This document shows, piece after piece, positions 9,301 to 18,027 of a stretch of DNA of 64,000 bases. The position numbers and the translations under genes were made by a program. The notes under the pieces were generated by a model. That model was given only the letters and a program-made list of their open reading frames with translations, did no database searches and was not told the origin of the DNA. Numbering within the stretch: position 1 is the stretch's first letter; the number at the start of each line of letters is the position of its first letter. The stretch lies in the NCBI GenBank assembly GCA_944390735.1, contig CALXRL010000030.1, forward strand, positions 1 through 64,000. Direction: 5' to 3'. This DNA comes from an uncultured Victivallales bacterium. GTDB lineage: Bacteria > Verrucomicrobiota > Lentisphaeria > Victivallales > UBA1829.

Positions 9301-10248
9301 TTACTGGGGAAGATGAAACGCAAAAAACGGCAGGCGGGAAAAAAGACGTACTTTACACAGAATCCGCTTCTTCTTCGCAGACTGTGCCTGTTTGTACGAA
9401 AATTCCAGATACCGGGAAAAGAAATCCTCAATCCATTCCTGCTTTCCCAGATGCGAACCGATCCGGATGACCTGTTCATAGGGCAAATGGTAAAATTGCT
9501 TTTCATACAGTTTGGAAAGATCATCCGCCGTGAGCGGAAGGTTGCATTCTTTCGTGAAAAAGGCAATATGTTCCGCTTTCATGCGTTCCTTTGCTTCAAT
9601 CATTTCTCCGGAGGCGCCGCCTACGTGAAACGCGATGATGGACCGGGGAAGATATACCCCTTTCCAGTTTCCGGAAACAATCTGCAGCATCAGAAGATTG
9701 TCGTTTGCCATATAATTCTCGTGAAATCCGCCGAGTTTTTCCAGAACCTGCTTTTTGGCAAAAAAGGTCTGATGGCACGGATAGTAGCCGTAGGGTATGT
9801 CCAGAATCGTCCCTTTCCAGGTGTACAGAAGCGACGAGTGATTGGCCGAGTAGACTTCGGCATCCGCATAGGAGTAATCCGCATTTTCCTTTTCCAATGC
9901 GTGCATGACACATTCCACCGCCGTATTGTCGAGAAACGCATCGTCGGAATTCAGAAAGACAATGTACTTGCCGGAAGCCCTGCGGATTCCCTTGTTCATG
10001 GCATCATAGATTCCGCGGTCCTTTTCGGAGAAGCAGGTGATCTTTTTCTGTTTCTGCAACGAGCAGAGCAGTTCCAGTGTTCCGTCGGTGGAGCCCCCGT
10101 CGATGACAAGATGTTCAATGTGCGGATAGGTCTGAGCGGCCGTCGATTCCACACAGTTCCGGAAAGAGATTTCCCTGTGGTTTTGAATCAGATTCAGAAC
10201 AACCGTGACAACCGTCAGAAGGGGAGGGCGCGTGACTGTATGGGGCAT
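9301..10248 (-). CDS. Glycosyltransferase family 2
   Basis: A 315-residue GT2 enzyme of the WcaA/RfbF-like type. Motifs are LTVVTVVLN, HLVIDGGSTDGTLELL, EKDRGIYDAMNKGI and FLNSDDAFLD, whose last acids bind the metal-nucleotide. The start at 10248 has GAGGAG about nine bases upstream and lies only three bases after the preceding stop, so it is co-transcribed with the GT4 gene. Its GT core closely resembles that of the next gene (both share SEKD.GIYNAMNKGIRxAxG), suggesting they arose by duplication. The linkage formed is unknown. Confidence 0.88.
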   Translation of the reverse strand: MPHTVTRPPLLTVVTVVLNLIQNHREISFRNCVESTAAQTYPHIEHLVIDGGSTDGTLELLCSLQKQKKITCFSEKDRGIYDAMNKGIRRASGKYIVFLNSDDAFLDNTAVECVMHALEKENADYSYADAEVYSANHSSLLYTWKGTILDIPYGYYPCHQTFFAKKQVLEKLGGFHENYMANDNLLMLQIVSGNWKGVYLPRSIIAFHVGGASGEMIEAKERMKAEHIAFFTKECNLPLTADDLSKLYEKQFYHLPYEQVIRIGSHLGKQEWIEDFFSRYLEFSYKQAQSAKKKRILCKVRLFSRLPFFAFHLPQ

Positions 10249-10251
10249 GGT

Positions 10252-11472
10252 TTAATTCTCCTCTAAAAATTCGACAGACAGAAGCGGAATCCCGAAAAAG
10301 AAGATCAGAATTCTCTTTCCGTCATTCCGTTCCATTTTCAGAAAATAACGGATTCCGCAGAATCTCTTCTCTCCGATGTTATGGTAGATCTCCGACCGGT
10401 TCCGGAGAATATCCACATATTTTTTCACTTTCACGCACAGGGAGCTGCTCGGTACCTGGGGAGCGCTGTTGGCGGAAACCTCCGGTTCCCGCCGAAGCCA
10501 GATGGTCGCCAGCTTTTGAATCATTCTGGAATCCTTCTCCGCTTTCTGCGTGAACAAGGGGACGATCTCCTCCCGCTTTTTTTCCCATTCGCGGTATCCT
10601 TTGCTGATGAAATCGCGGGTATTCTTCTGAATGGTCCGGATCTCCTGCTTCGGCAGAGGCTTCGGCGCGGACGGTTCAAAAAGAAATCCGGTCTTTCCAT
10701 GTTCAATATATTCATTGAACGTGGTCTCGTTCGGCGCGATCACACATCGGCCGTGCGCCATTGCCTCCAGGAAGGACATCCCGATCCCTTCACAGTACCG
10801 GGAGGCAACATACAGCGCGGACTGGTCCATGCATTTCAGCATCTCCTCCTTGTTTTCAAACCAGGAGGAATAGGAGACATTCATCTGTCCCTGATACTCA
10901 TAGGGCAACGGAATGTAGGTTTCCCCCGGATCCACCGCTTTGTGAATGTGCAGATGGCGGATCCCGTAATTTTTCAGAAGGGTCAGGAGCGTGTAAATGT
11001 TGATGTGGGAGACTCTCTGCCAGAAAAAGACGGAATCCGGATCCCCGTCGGGAACCGTTTCCTCCGGTTTCGGAAAATACTGGAAATAGTGGGAGGAGAA
11101 GCCGTTGGCGATTAAATCCTCATGCATCTTCCGGGAAAAGGAGATGATCTGAAAGTCCTGATATTCCCGCCAGATGGGGGCGGTGACGTCTTTTTGGGCC
11201 CGGTAATAATAGTCGGCCATCGGGAAAAACACTCCGAAGTCAAAGGAGCAGAACTGCCTCAGCACCCGGATCGAGGGCATCAGCTGCCAGCAGAGGACCA
11301 CATCGTAGTGTTTCCGCTTCAGGGAGGAAAGCCAGGAGCCGTTTTCCCCGTAGTCCGGGACAAAAGAGCAGATTTCCACATCAAATTTCTTTTCAATGAG
11401 GTCCAGAATAAAACGATTGGATTTGGTGTGACGATGAAAATCATGTCCGATAAACAATAGTGTCTGTTTCAT
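10252..11472 (-). CDS. GT4-type glycosyltransferase
   Basis: A 406-residue GT-B-fold enzyme. The C-terminal lobe holds the retaining GT4 signature YCEGIGMSFLEAMAHGRCVI followed by EYIEHGKTGFLFEP, where the E...E pattern contacts the nucleotide-sugar. The N-terminal lobe begins TLLFIGHDFHRH. The last 50 residues (GEKRFCGIRYFLKM...FFFGIPLLS) form a basic and hydrophobic tail that may associate with the membrane. RBS AGGA lies about seven bases before the ATG, and the ATG overlaps the upstream methyltransferase stop by four bases. It probably extends the polysaccharide chain; donor unknown. Confidence 0.85.
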   Translation of the reverse strand: MKQTLLFIGHDFHRHTKSNRFILDLIEKKFDVEICSFVPDYGENGSWLSSLKRKHYDVVLCWQLMPSIRVLRQFCSFDFGVFFPMADYYYRAQKDVTAPIWREYQDFQIISFSRKMHEDLIANGFSSHYFQYFPKPEETVPDGDPDSVFFWQRVSHINIYTLLTLLKNYGIRHLHIHKAVDPGETYIPLPYEYQGQMNVSYSSWFENKEEMLKCMDQSALYVASRYCEGIGMSFLEAMAHGRCVIAPNETTFNEYIEHGKTGFLFEPSAPKPLPKQEIRTIQKNTRDFISKGYREWEKKREEIVPLFTQKAEKDSRMIQKLATIWLRREPEVSANSAPQVPSSSLCVKVKKYVDILRNRSEIYHNIGEKRFCGIRYFLKMERNDGKRILIFFFGIPLLSVEFLEEN

Positions 11473-13130
11473 GTTTTTCCTGTCTGTAATTCCGTTTTAT
11501 TGATAGTAAAAATTGCATATCGCAAAGATGATCTTTCCGGATAGATCCGATCGGTAAGAGTGACCTTCAATCCGCTTTTCTCCGCCAGAAGGCGCAGGGA
11601 ACGGCCCGTGAAGAAGAAAAGATGAAATCTTGTATATTCAAAGGCATATTCGTAACATCCTGTGGCGTGATACATGGCACCATCCTCCTTGAGGAGACCC
11701 CTCATGAAGCGGAGTTCCTCCACCGGAAACCGTAGATGCTCAATGAGATCGTTGGAGAAAATCCGGTCGAACTTCATTTTCTGAAGCTCGGCCTTCGATG
11801 TGATTGTCCATTTTCTGTCCGGCACCGGCGCAAAGGGTTCGTAATCATAAACCTGGAATCCCTCCTCCCGCAGCTGCCGGGACGTCGTGTTCCATCCGCC
11901 AGCGCCGTAGTTCAGGTAGAGACGATCCTTTTCCGGCTTCATGGCATGGAACAGCGCCAGTTCATACTGCGTGGTGTCGGATTCCCGGAAAACCGAATAG
12001 TTCTGTTCATACTCCTCCTGCAGCTGCTGCGGGGACAGTTCCAGCATTTTCAGCGGACCGAAAATCAGGTCGCATTCCGGACAGACGTAGCGTTCAATTT
12101 TTCCCCCGCCGAAAATGCAGGTCGTCCGTTTGATCGAATAGCCGGATTTCCGGTCGGAATGTCCGCAGAGGGGACAGCGGATGATTCTCTCCTGCTGCTC
12201 CCCGTTTTCCCCGGCAATGTCATCCGCCAGCATCCATTTTGCCTGGATTGTCGTCTGGATGGCCCGTTTCTGAAGTTCTTCCATCCGTTTCGAGGCGGCG
12301 TCCGCGGTCTGGGCCAGATCACCGGCCGTGTGCAGAACCTGTTCCATGGCCGCGTCCTGATTCCTGTGCCAGTCCGCGGCCTCCTGCCGGATGAGATTCA
12401 TGCCGCTGCTCTGCTCCTGCTGGAGTTCAAGACTCTTGTTCGCGGCATCCCGGAGCGAATCGAGTTTCTGCGAGGTCTCATGCAGAATTGATTCGGTATT
12501 CGCAAGGCTGTCGGTGTGGCCGTCGGCAAGCTGTTTTTGTTCTTCCGAAAGATGAAGGGTCTTTTCTGCCTGCGCCAGCAGGGTTTCGAGAGCGGTTCCC
12601 TGTTTTTGAAGAAGAGAGGCGAGATTCGCCAGAGCCGTGTGAAAGGCGGCCCCCTCCGTTTTCTGCTTTTCCGTTTCCTCTTTCAGGTTCCGGATTCCCT
12701 GCGTCCATTCCGGAGCGGCGGCCAGAGCGGAACGGGCGAAGTTTGCCAGATCGTAAATTTTATTTGCCGTGGAAATATGATCTTTGAAATATCCCAGAAT
12801 CTCCTGAAAATTTGCATTCTGCGTATTGGAAATGGTATTGAGGTGTTTCCCAATGGCATCTTCTCCGTTCCGGAAGGTCAGAAGGAGCGCGTCCCCCTGT
12901 TTCCTCAGAGATTCCAGATGTTCTTCCATGAGACGACAACGATTTTGCAGCTGTTCCCGGAATTGTTCCCGAAACTGCTCCTGTTGAGCGAGTCGGACTT
13001 CGATGGCCTCGATTTTTGCCCGGGAGTTCCTCTGTTCCTCCGCGATCTGCTGGAGAAGAGAGAAAAGATCATCCATTTTCTTCCCGGCAGAAAAGAAAAG
13101 CGAAGGAAAACGGGAAAGACGATCCTTCAT
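11469..13130 (-). CDS. Long coiled-coil protein with C-terminal SAM methyltransferase (candidate O-antigen chain terminator)
   Basis: A 553-residue two-part protein. Residues about 18-300 are almost continuous coiled coil rich in Q, E, L, A and K with no glycine-rich breaks. Residues about 313-350 are a zinc-ribbon-like segment with two CPxC-type pairs (CPLC and CPEC). Residues 350-545 are a class I methyltransferase: motif I is LYLNYGAGGW, and FDRIFSNDLIEHL fits the post-motif region seen in the Methyltransf_11/23 families. The gene lies directly after wzt with an ATGA overlap and RBS GGAGG. In E. coli O9a, WbdD caps the polymannan with a methyl group and its coiled coil sets chain length; the part types and the wzt neighbour match here, but the order is reversed and no kinase domain is visible. 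The methyltransferase call is firm; the ruler role is inference. Confidence 0.8.
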   Translation of the reverse strand: MKDRLSRFPSLFFSAGKKMDDLFSLLQQIAEEQRNSRAKIEAIEVRLAQQEQFREQFREQLQNRCRLMEEHLESLRKQGDALLLTFRNGEDAIGKHLNTISNTQNANFQEILGYFKDHISTANKIYDLANFARSALAAAPEWTQGIRNLKEETEKQKTEGAAFHTALANLASLLQKQGTALETLLAQAEKTLHLSEEQKQLADGHTDSLANTESILHETSQKLDSLRDAANKSLELQQEQSSGMNLIRQEAADWHRNQDAAMEQVLHTAGDLAQTADAASKRMEELQKRAIQTTIQAKWMLADDIAGENGEQQERIIRCPLCGHSDRKSGYSIKRTTCIFGGGKIERYVCPECDLIFGPLKMLELSPQQLQEEYEQNYSVFRESDTTQYELALFHAMKPEKDRLYLNYGAGGWNTTSRQLREEGFQVYDYEPFAPVPDRKWTITSKAELQKMKFDRIFSNDLIEHLRFPVEELRFMRGLLKEDGAMYHATGCYEYAFEYTRFHLFFFTGRSLRLLAEKSGLKVTLTDRIYPERSSLRYAIFTINKTELQTGKT

Positions 13131-14449
13131 TTTGCGCCCTCCACGATCGTCGTTTCCGTATGAAAATGAACCATTCCGTCGCTGATCGAGGGACTGATGC
13201 TTTTCAGCTGGATGATGAGATCATCCCAGACCAGATGCGTATGGGAGATCATGTTGCCGACGGAAAGGGCGAAGGTCAGGAACAGATCTCCGTTTTTCAG
13301 CATGGGAAAGTCGATGGTGAAATATACGGTGGCATGCTGCAGATCCGGAGAGATCCGTTTGTTTTCCAGAAAGGTGTTCGTTCCGAAGAGCACGATGTTT
13401 CTCGTGTCGACAATCCGGATTCCCACCATGATGTTGTTTTCCAGCGATTCCTTCTGGATCAATTCGTGCACTTTGGAGGAGTCCCAGGAGGCTTCCAGCT
13501 CGATGGTGAAGCGGCAGGGCGTCCGCAGAAGATTGGGCGGTTCCAGCCCGTGAAGCGCCAGTTTGTGAAAACGTCCGCCGCCAATGCCCCATTTGTTTTT
13601 ATGAAGATTCTCATCCAGCAGTTCATAAACGAATTTTTCTTCGGGACCGGCCGTTTTCCGCTCCTCCCCGGAAGCGGCGGCGTTCGGGGAGGACTGCACA
13701 TGGTCCTCCTCCTGCGGGAACAGATAGCGCATATATTCCACGACTCCCTCTTCCGCCGGTCCGTCGTAACAGAGGTTTCCCTCCTTGAGAAAAAGAACGC
13801 GGTTGCATTTCTGCTTGACCGTTTCCGTATCATGCGTGACGAGCAGGAGGGTCATTCCCTGAGCCAGCAGAGCATCCAGACGGGCATAGCATTTTCTCTG
13901 GAAGGCGGCGTCTCCCACGGCAAGCGCCTCATCCACGATCAGAATATCCGGTTTGACCATGATCTGGACGGCGAATGCCAGGCGCACCATCATTCCGCTG
14001 GAGTAGGTCTTGACGGGCTGATCGATGAAATTCCCGATGTCGGCGAACGCCTGGATTTCCTCGAATTTTTCCATGACTTGTTCTCTGCTGAGTCCCAGGA
14101 CCGCGGCGTTCATCAACACGTTTTCCCGGCCGGTGAATTCCGGATTGAATCCGCTGCCCAGTTCCAGAAGAGCGGCGACCCGGCCCGTCGAGTGCACGCT
14201 GCCTGTCGTGGGAAGAAGTGTGCCGACCAGAATCTGCAGCAGAGTCGACTTCCCCGCACCGTTCTTGCCGATGATTCCGACCGATTCTCCTCTTCGGATG
14301 TCAAAACTGATGTCATTCAGCGCCCGGAATTCCTGATAAAAACGTTTGTGTCCGGCAAACAGGGTTTGAAAAAGTCGATGCACCGGACGGGAATACATCT
14401 CAAAGACTTTCGAGACATTCCTTACTTGAAAAACCACGTCAGAGGACAT
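13127..14449 (-). CDS. wzt: O-antigen ABC exporter ATP-binding protein with C-terminal substrate-recognition domain (Wzt-like)
   Basis: A 440-residue ATPase that powers export of finished lipid-linked polysaccharide across the inner membrane. The ATG at 14449 was chosen because it is preceded by a G-rich RBS and begins at the family N terminus; it overlaps the end of wzm by 11 bases. Residues about 1-245 are the nucleotide-binding domain: GKNGAGKST (Walker A), YSSGMMVRLAFA (signature), ILIVDEALAVGD (Walker B) and the H-loop LLVTHD. Residues about 280-440 form a separate beta-rich domain in the position of the Wzt C-domain, which in E. coli O9a binds the terminal cap of the glycan. This fits the adjacent capping-type methyltransferase. 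Confidence 0.92.
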   Translation of the reverse strand: MSSDVVFQVRNVSKVFEMYSRPVHRLFQTLFAGHKRFYQEFRALNDISFDIRRGESVGIIGKNGAGKSTLLQILVGTLLPTTGSVHSTGRVAALLELGSGFNPEFTGRENVLMNAAVLGLSREQVMEKFEEIQAFADIGNFIDQPVKTYSSGMMVRLAFAVQIMVKPDILIVDEALAVGDAAFQRKCYARLDALLAQGMTLLLVTHDTETVKQKCNRVLFLKEGNLCYDGPAEEGVVEYMRYLFPQEEDHVQSSPNAAASGEERKTAGPEEKFVYELLDENLHKNKWGIGGGRFHKLALHGLEPPNLLRTPCRFTIELEASWDSSKVHELIQKESLENNIMVGIRIVDTRNIVLFGTNTFLENKRISPDLQHATVYFTIDFPMLKNGDLFLTFALSVGNMISHTHLVWDDLIIQLKSISPSISDGMVHFHTETTIVEGAK

Positions 14450-15266
14450 CTGCAAACCCCCGTTTCGTTTTATAAAACCAGGCAAATCCAAGATGATATG
14501 CCGCCAGGGAAACAATCATGCTGATCGCCCATAGATACCAGTTCAGCGGGGCACCGTAGATGAACACTTTTCTTGCCTCATCAATAATCAGGGTCATCGG
14601 ATTGAGCTGCAGCGGCAGACGATATCGTTCCGGCACGGCTTCCACCCGATAGAAAATCGGAGTCATGAAGAACATGATCTGCAGCAGAACCCCGACCACA
14701 TAGGGCGTGTCGCGAATATAAACGGAAAGGGAGGCCACAAAATAACTGATCCCGCAGGTCAGCAGAAAAAGCGGCAGCAGCAGAAGCGGCATGAAGAGCA
14801 TGTTCCAGGAAAGATTCCCGTAAATGAAAACCACCCCGAGAAACAGAAGCAGAATCCAGACCAGACCGACCAGAAAGGTCGAACAGACCTGCGCAAACGG
14901 AAGCAGTTCCAGTGGGAAAATGACTTTTTTCACATAATTGGGATTCGTCAGAATCACCGAACAGTTCGAAAGAATGCTTTCACTGAACAGCGTATAGAAG
15001 ACCACTCCGCAGAACATGATGACGGCAAACGCGCTGTTCGTTTCATTTTCGACCCCCCATCGGGCCTTGAACACGCATCCGAAGACAAACGTGTAGACGC
15101 AGAGCATCATCAGCGGCTGAACGAAACTCCAGAAAAGTCCCAGAAGCGACCCCCGGTAGCGCATTGCAACATTTCTGACGATCAGCTGGTGCAGAAGAAA
15201 ATGGTTTTTGATCAACGGCCGGATTCCTGAAAGAGGATCCAGAACCACCTTGATTCTCTGAAACAT
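14439..15266 (-). CDS. wzm: O-antigen ABC exporter permease (Wzm-like)
   Basis: An ABC-2-type permease of about 275 residues with six predicted membrane spans, forming the channel through which the undecaprenyl-linked polysaccharide leaves the cytoplasm. The ATG at 15266 was preferred because AGGGAAG lies about seven bases upstream. Typical features are the amphipathic N terminus, IVRNVAMRYRGSLLGLFWSFVQPL before the first span, and the C-terminal LNPMTLIIDEARKVFIYG. It is the first gene of the minus-strand operon wzm-wzt-methyltransferase-GT4-GT2-GT2-GT2. Confidence 0.92.
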   Translation of the reverse strand: MFQRIKVVLDPLSGIRPLIKNHFLLHQLIVRNVAMRYRGSLLGLFWSFVQPLMMLCVYTFVFGCVFKARWGVENETNSAFAVIMFCGVVFYTLFSESILSNCSVILTNPNYVKKVIFPLELLPFAQVCSTFLVGLVWILLLFLGVVFIYGNLSWNMLFMPLLLLPLFLLTCGISYFVASLSVYIRDTPYVVGVLLQIMFFMTPIFYRVEAVPERYRLPLQLNPMTLIIDEARKVFIYGAPLNWYLWAISMIVSLAAYHLGFAWFYKTKRGFADVL

Positions 15267-15338
15267 GCTGAACTTCCCTGAAATGATGTTTATCGCTGAC
15301 GACCCGAGTTTTTCCCTTTGGAGCAAAGATTATAGGAT

Positions 15339-15366
15339 AATATAAACTGGAATTTCTGAAAATCAA
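15339..15366 (-). promoter_or_regulatory. Promoter of the left (minus-strand) O-antigen operon
   Basis: On the minus strand, TTGATT (15366-15361), 16 bp, TATATT (15344-15339), followed by a second possible -10 TATAAT (15334-15329). It lies about 70 bases before the wzm start. Confidence 0.6.
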
Positions 15367-15430
15367 CAAATATTTGGTTTTTATTTGAGTCTTTAGAACT
15401 TCGCACAGGAAAAAACACCATTTGAAATAC

Positions 15431-15459
15431 TTGATTTGTTTCTTTTGCAGCTGTATAGT
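15431..15459 (+). promoter_or_regulatory. Promoter of the right (plus-strand) O-antigen operon
   Basis: TTGATT (15431-15436), 17 bp, TATAGT (15454-15459). With the minus-strand promoter at 15339-15366 it makes a divergent pair 65 bases apart in AT-rich DNA, so both arms may share control. The predicted leader before the first main gene is about 155 bases. Confidence 0.6.
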
Positions 15460-15481
15460 AAAAACAAGTGGGTTCAAGGAC

Positions 15482-15580
15482 ATGAGCGAAAACAGAGAAA
15501 TGAGAGCATATTTTTCGATTGCTGTTACGGCTTTTGCAACAGGCTCCGGAGCTGTTTTTTCTGGATGGATGATTCCTTGA
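15482..15580 (+). CDS. Possible 32-residue leader peptide
   Basis: An ATG with AAGGA just upstream opens a 32-codon frame, begins MSENREMRAYF, and has a small hydrophobic/Ala-Gly-rich second half. It lies entirely inside the leader between the promoter at 15431 and the nucleotidyltransferase gene at 15624. A hairpin ending in six T residues (15538-15560) falls within its last third, which would be typical of an attenuator, but the peptide has no run of one regulatory amino acid. It may be chance. No family recognised. Confidence 0.25.
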   Translation: MSENREMRAYFSIAVTAFATGSGAVFSGWMIP

Positions 15581-15623
15581 TGTCGTATCGTTTTTGTTGC
15601 TGGTTAAGAGGGATGATGTTTTG

Positions 15624-16763
15624 ATGGCGAAAAAAGTGTTTGTGTCTGGATGCTATGATATGCTTCATAGCGGTCATGTGGCTTTTTTTCAGGAGGCGGC
15701 GAAACTGGGGGATCTTTATGTCGGTCTCGGTTCCGATTCCACCATCTGGGAGTTGAAGGGCCGTACGACGGTGAACAACAATGCGGAGCGTCTCTACATG
15801 GTGAAAGCGCTCCGGTGCGTGAAGGATGCCTGGATCAATTCCGGAAGCGGGGTGATGGATTTTGAAAAAGAGGTGATCGCCCTGAAACCGGACATCTTTT
15901 TTGTCAATACCGACGGGTTTACTCCGGCGAAGGAGGAGTTCTGCAAGAAATACGGCATTCAGCTGGTGGTCAGTGAGCGGATTCCCTCGGAAGGGCTTCC
16001 GGTTCGTTCGACAACCGCGCTTCGGCAGGAGTGTCACATTCCCTATCGAGTGGAGCTTTGCGGGGGATGGATGGATCAGCCGCTGCTGAACAATCAGTAT
16101 CCCGGATCGGTCATCACCTGCTCCATTGAACCCGATTATGAGTTCAACGACCGCAGCGGGATGGCGACCAGTTCCCGGAAAAAGGCGGTGGATCTGTGGA
16201 AAAACAATCTGCCGGTCGGGAATCCGGAGGAGCATGCGAAGACCTTGTTCTGCGTGGAGAATCCTCCCGGGACAAAGAACATCAGCGGTTCCCAGGATCA
16301 GCTGGGAATCATGATGCCGGGACTCAACAAGCTGAATTATGACAAGGGGTTCTGGCCGAAAAGCATTGATTCGGTCATTGACAATGACATTCTTTCGTTT
16401 GTGGAAAATCACATCTGGCTTTTTCAGCTGCGTCCGAGAGAGGCCGGATATGACGTTTACAGCAATGCCAATGTGACGCTGGATGCCATCAAGGAGCTCT
16501 CGCATTCCACGGAGGATGCCTGGCAGGGAATTCTGAACAAGGATGTGAAAGCCTGGGGAGAGGCGACGCGCAGATGTTTCGAGGCGCAGCTGAAGATGTT
16601 CCCGAACATGGCTCCTCCCAGTGTGCACCAGACGGTCGCCCGGATGAAGGATTCCGTTTATGGATGGAAGCTCTCCGGCGCGGGCGGCGGCGGATACTTG
16701 ATCCTGATTTCTGAAAAAACCATTCCGTATGCCATTCGGGTTCGCGCCCGTCGCGTTGATTGA
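15624..16763 (+). CDS. Nucleotidyltransferase / GHMP-type sugar kinase fusion
   Basis: A 379-residue protein from the ATG at 15624 (GAGGGA upstream). Residues 1-135 are a cytidylyltransferase-like Rossmann domain: VFVSGCYDMLHSGHVAFF holds the HxGH motif, and EGLPVRSTTALR resembles the ISTT-type motif that binds the nucleotide. Residues 140-375 look like a GHMP kinase related to HddA: PYRVELCGGWMDQP (substrate loop), SGMATSSRKKA (the glycine/serine ATP loop), SGSQDQLGIMMPGLN and LSGAGGGGYLILI (motif 3). The combination suggests one enzyme that phosphorylates a sugar and activates it as an NDP-sugar, possibly a heptose or similar. The order is the reverse of E. coli HldE. First main gene of the plus-strand operon. 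Confidence 0.75.
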   Translation: MAKKVFVSGCYDMLHSGHVAFFQEAAKLGDLYVGLGSDSTIWELKGRTTVNNNAERLYMVKALRCVKDAWINSGSGVMDFEKEVIALKPDIFFVNTDGFTPAKEEFCKKYGIQLVVSERIPSEGLPVRSTTALRQECHIPYRVELCGGWMDQPLLNNQYPGSVITCSIEPDYEFNDRSGMATSSRKKAVDLWKNNLPVGNPEEHAKTLFCVENPPGTKNISGSQDQLGIMMPGLNKLNYDKGFWPKSIDSVIDNDILSFVENHIWLFQLRPREAGYDVYSNANVTLDAIKELSHSTEDAWQGILNKDVKAWGEATRRCFEAQLKMFPNMAPPSVHQTVARMKDSVYGWKLSGAGGGGYLILISEKTIPYAIRVRARRVD

Positions 16764-16823
16764 CCGGTTTGCAGGTCGGCTGATGGGAATAAAACAATTG
16801 AACTGTAAGGGAAATCTGTTTTT

Positions 16824-18014
16824 ATGAAGGTGAAATTTCTGATTCTGGGGGCTGGTCCGGCGGGATTGACGTTCGCTTCGTTCCTGAAGAAACGGGGAAT
16901 CTCCGATTTTCTGGTGCTGGAGAAGGAGGCGGAAGCGGGGGGACTTTGCAGAAGCGTGATGTTTGATGGAGGACCGGTTGATTTCGGCGGAGGACATATT
17001 CTGGATGTCCGGCGGAAGCATGTGCTGGACTTTATTTTCTCCTATTTGCCGGAAAGCGAATGGAATCTGTTTCACCGGAACACGAAGATCCGGATCGGGA
17101 AATACGAGGTGGGATATCCTCTGGAGTCCAACATCTGGCAGTTCCCGGAGGAGCTTCAGATTGAGTATCTGGAGTCGATTGCCCGGGCCGGTTCCGTGCA
17201 GGGGACGCCGATGCCGGAGGCCTTCTCGGAATGGATCTACTGGAAGCTGGGCGACAAGATCGCGGAAACGTATATGCTTCCCTACAACAAGAAGATTTTC
17301 TCCTGCGATCTGGATGATCTTGGAACCTACTGGCTTTACAAACTTCCGAATGTCTCGTTTCGCGAGGTTCTGACCAGCTGTCTGAGACATGAGCCTTTCG
17401 GAACCCTTCCGGGACACGCCGATTTTTATTATCCGAAAAAGGCCGGATACGGGGAAGTGTTCCTGAGAATCGCCGACGATTTGAAAGACAAAGTAATTTA
17501 CCGGACGCCGGTATGCTCCCTGAACTGGAATACGCTGACGGTCAACGGGGAATTTCAGGGGGAATATCTGATTAACACGATTCCGTGGCGGGAGTTTGCC
17601 GCTTCCCTGCCGGACGAGATTGCCGCGGAAGTCGCCGAGCTGCGCTACACCTCTGTTGACATTGACTATTTTGCGAAGAAGGACAATACCGATTCCCACT
17701 GGACCTATTTTGCGGATCCGGAACTGTCGTACCACCGGATTCTGCATCGGGAGAATTTTGCCCTCGGAACCCGGGGATTCTGGACGGAGACGAACTCCTC
17801 CCGTGCGGTTGCGCCGGGAGATTATCACTACCGCAATGAGTATGCGTATCCGCTGAATACGATCCGGAAACCGGAACAGATTGCGGGGATTCTGAAATGG
17901 GCGTCCTCTCACAACATCATCGGGCTTGGCCGCTGGGGCGAGTGGGAGCATATGAATTCCGATGTTGCCATGGAAAAAGGCATGATGCTGGCGGAAAAAA
18001 TGTCCGCTCTGTAA
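16824..18014 (+). CDS. FAD-dependent UDP-galactopyranose-mutase/protoporphyrinogen-oxidase-like protein
   Basis: A 396-residue flavoprotein with an N-terminal dinucleotide-binding fold: FLILGAGPAGLTFASFL, then VLEKEAEAGGLCRS and VDFGGGHILDV, the positions that in UGM-type enzymes hold FAD. The C-terminal GLGRWGEWEHMNSDVAMEKG matches the second FAD-contact motif (GR...Y.N.D.ai..g). Such proteins are frequent in capsule and O-antigen loci, where known members contract pyranose to furanose sugars; others are uncharacterised. The pattern here is closer to the broader 'NAD(P)-binding amine oxidase' group than to canonical Glf, so the reaction is not assigned. Co-transcribed with its neighbours, 60 bases after the preceding stop. 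Confidence 0.75.
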   Translation: MKVKFLILGAGPAGLTFASFLKKRGISDFLVLEKEAEAGGLCRSVMFDGGPVDFGGGHILDVRRKHVLDFIFSYLPESEWNLFHRNTKIRIGKYEVGYPLESNIWQFPEELQIEYLESIARAGSVQGTPMPEAFSEWIYWKLGDKIAETYMLPYNKKIFSCDLDDLGTYWLYKLPNVSFREVLTSCLRHEPFGTLPGHADFYYPKKAGYGEVFLRIADDLKDKVIYRTPVCSLNWNTLTVNGEFQGEYLINTIPWREFAASLPDEIAAEVAELRYTSVDIDYFAKKDNTDSHWTYFADPELSYHRILHRENFALGTRGFWTETNSSRAVAPGDYHYRNEYAYPLNTIRKPEQIAGILKWASSHNIIGLGRWGEWEHMNSDVAMEKGMMLAEKMSAL

Positions 18015-18027
18015 TAGAAAAGGAGAG

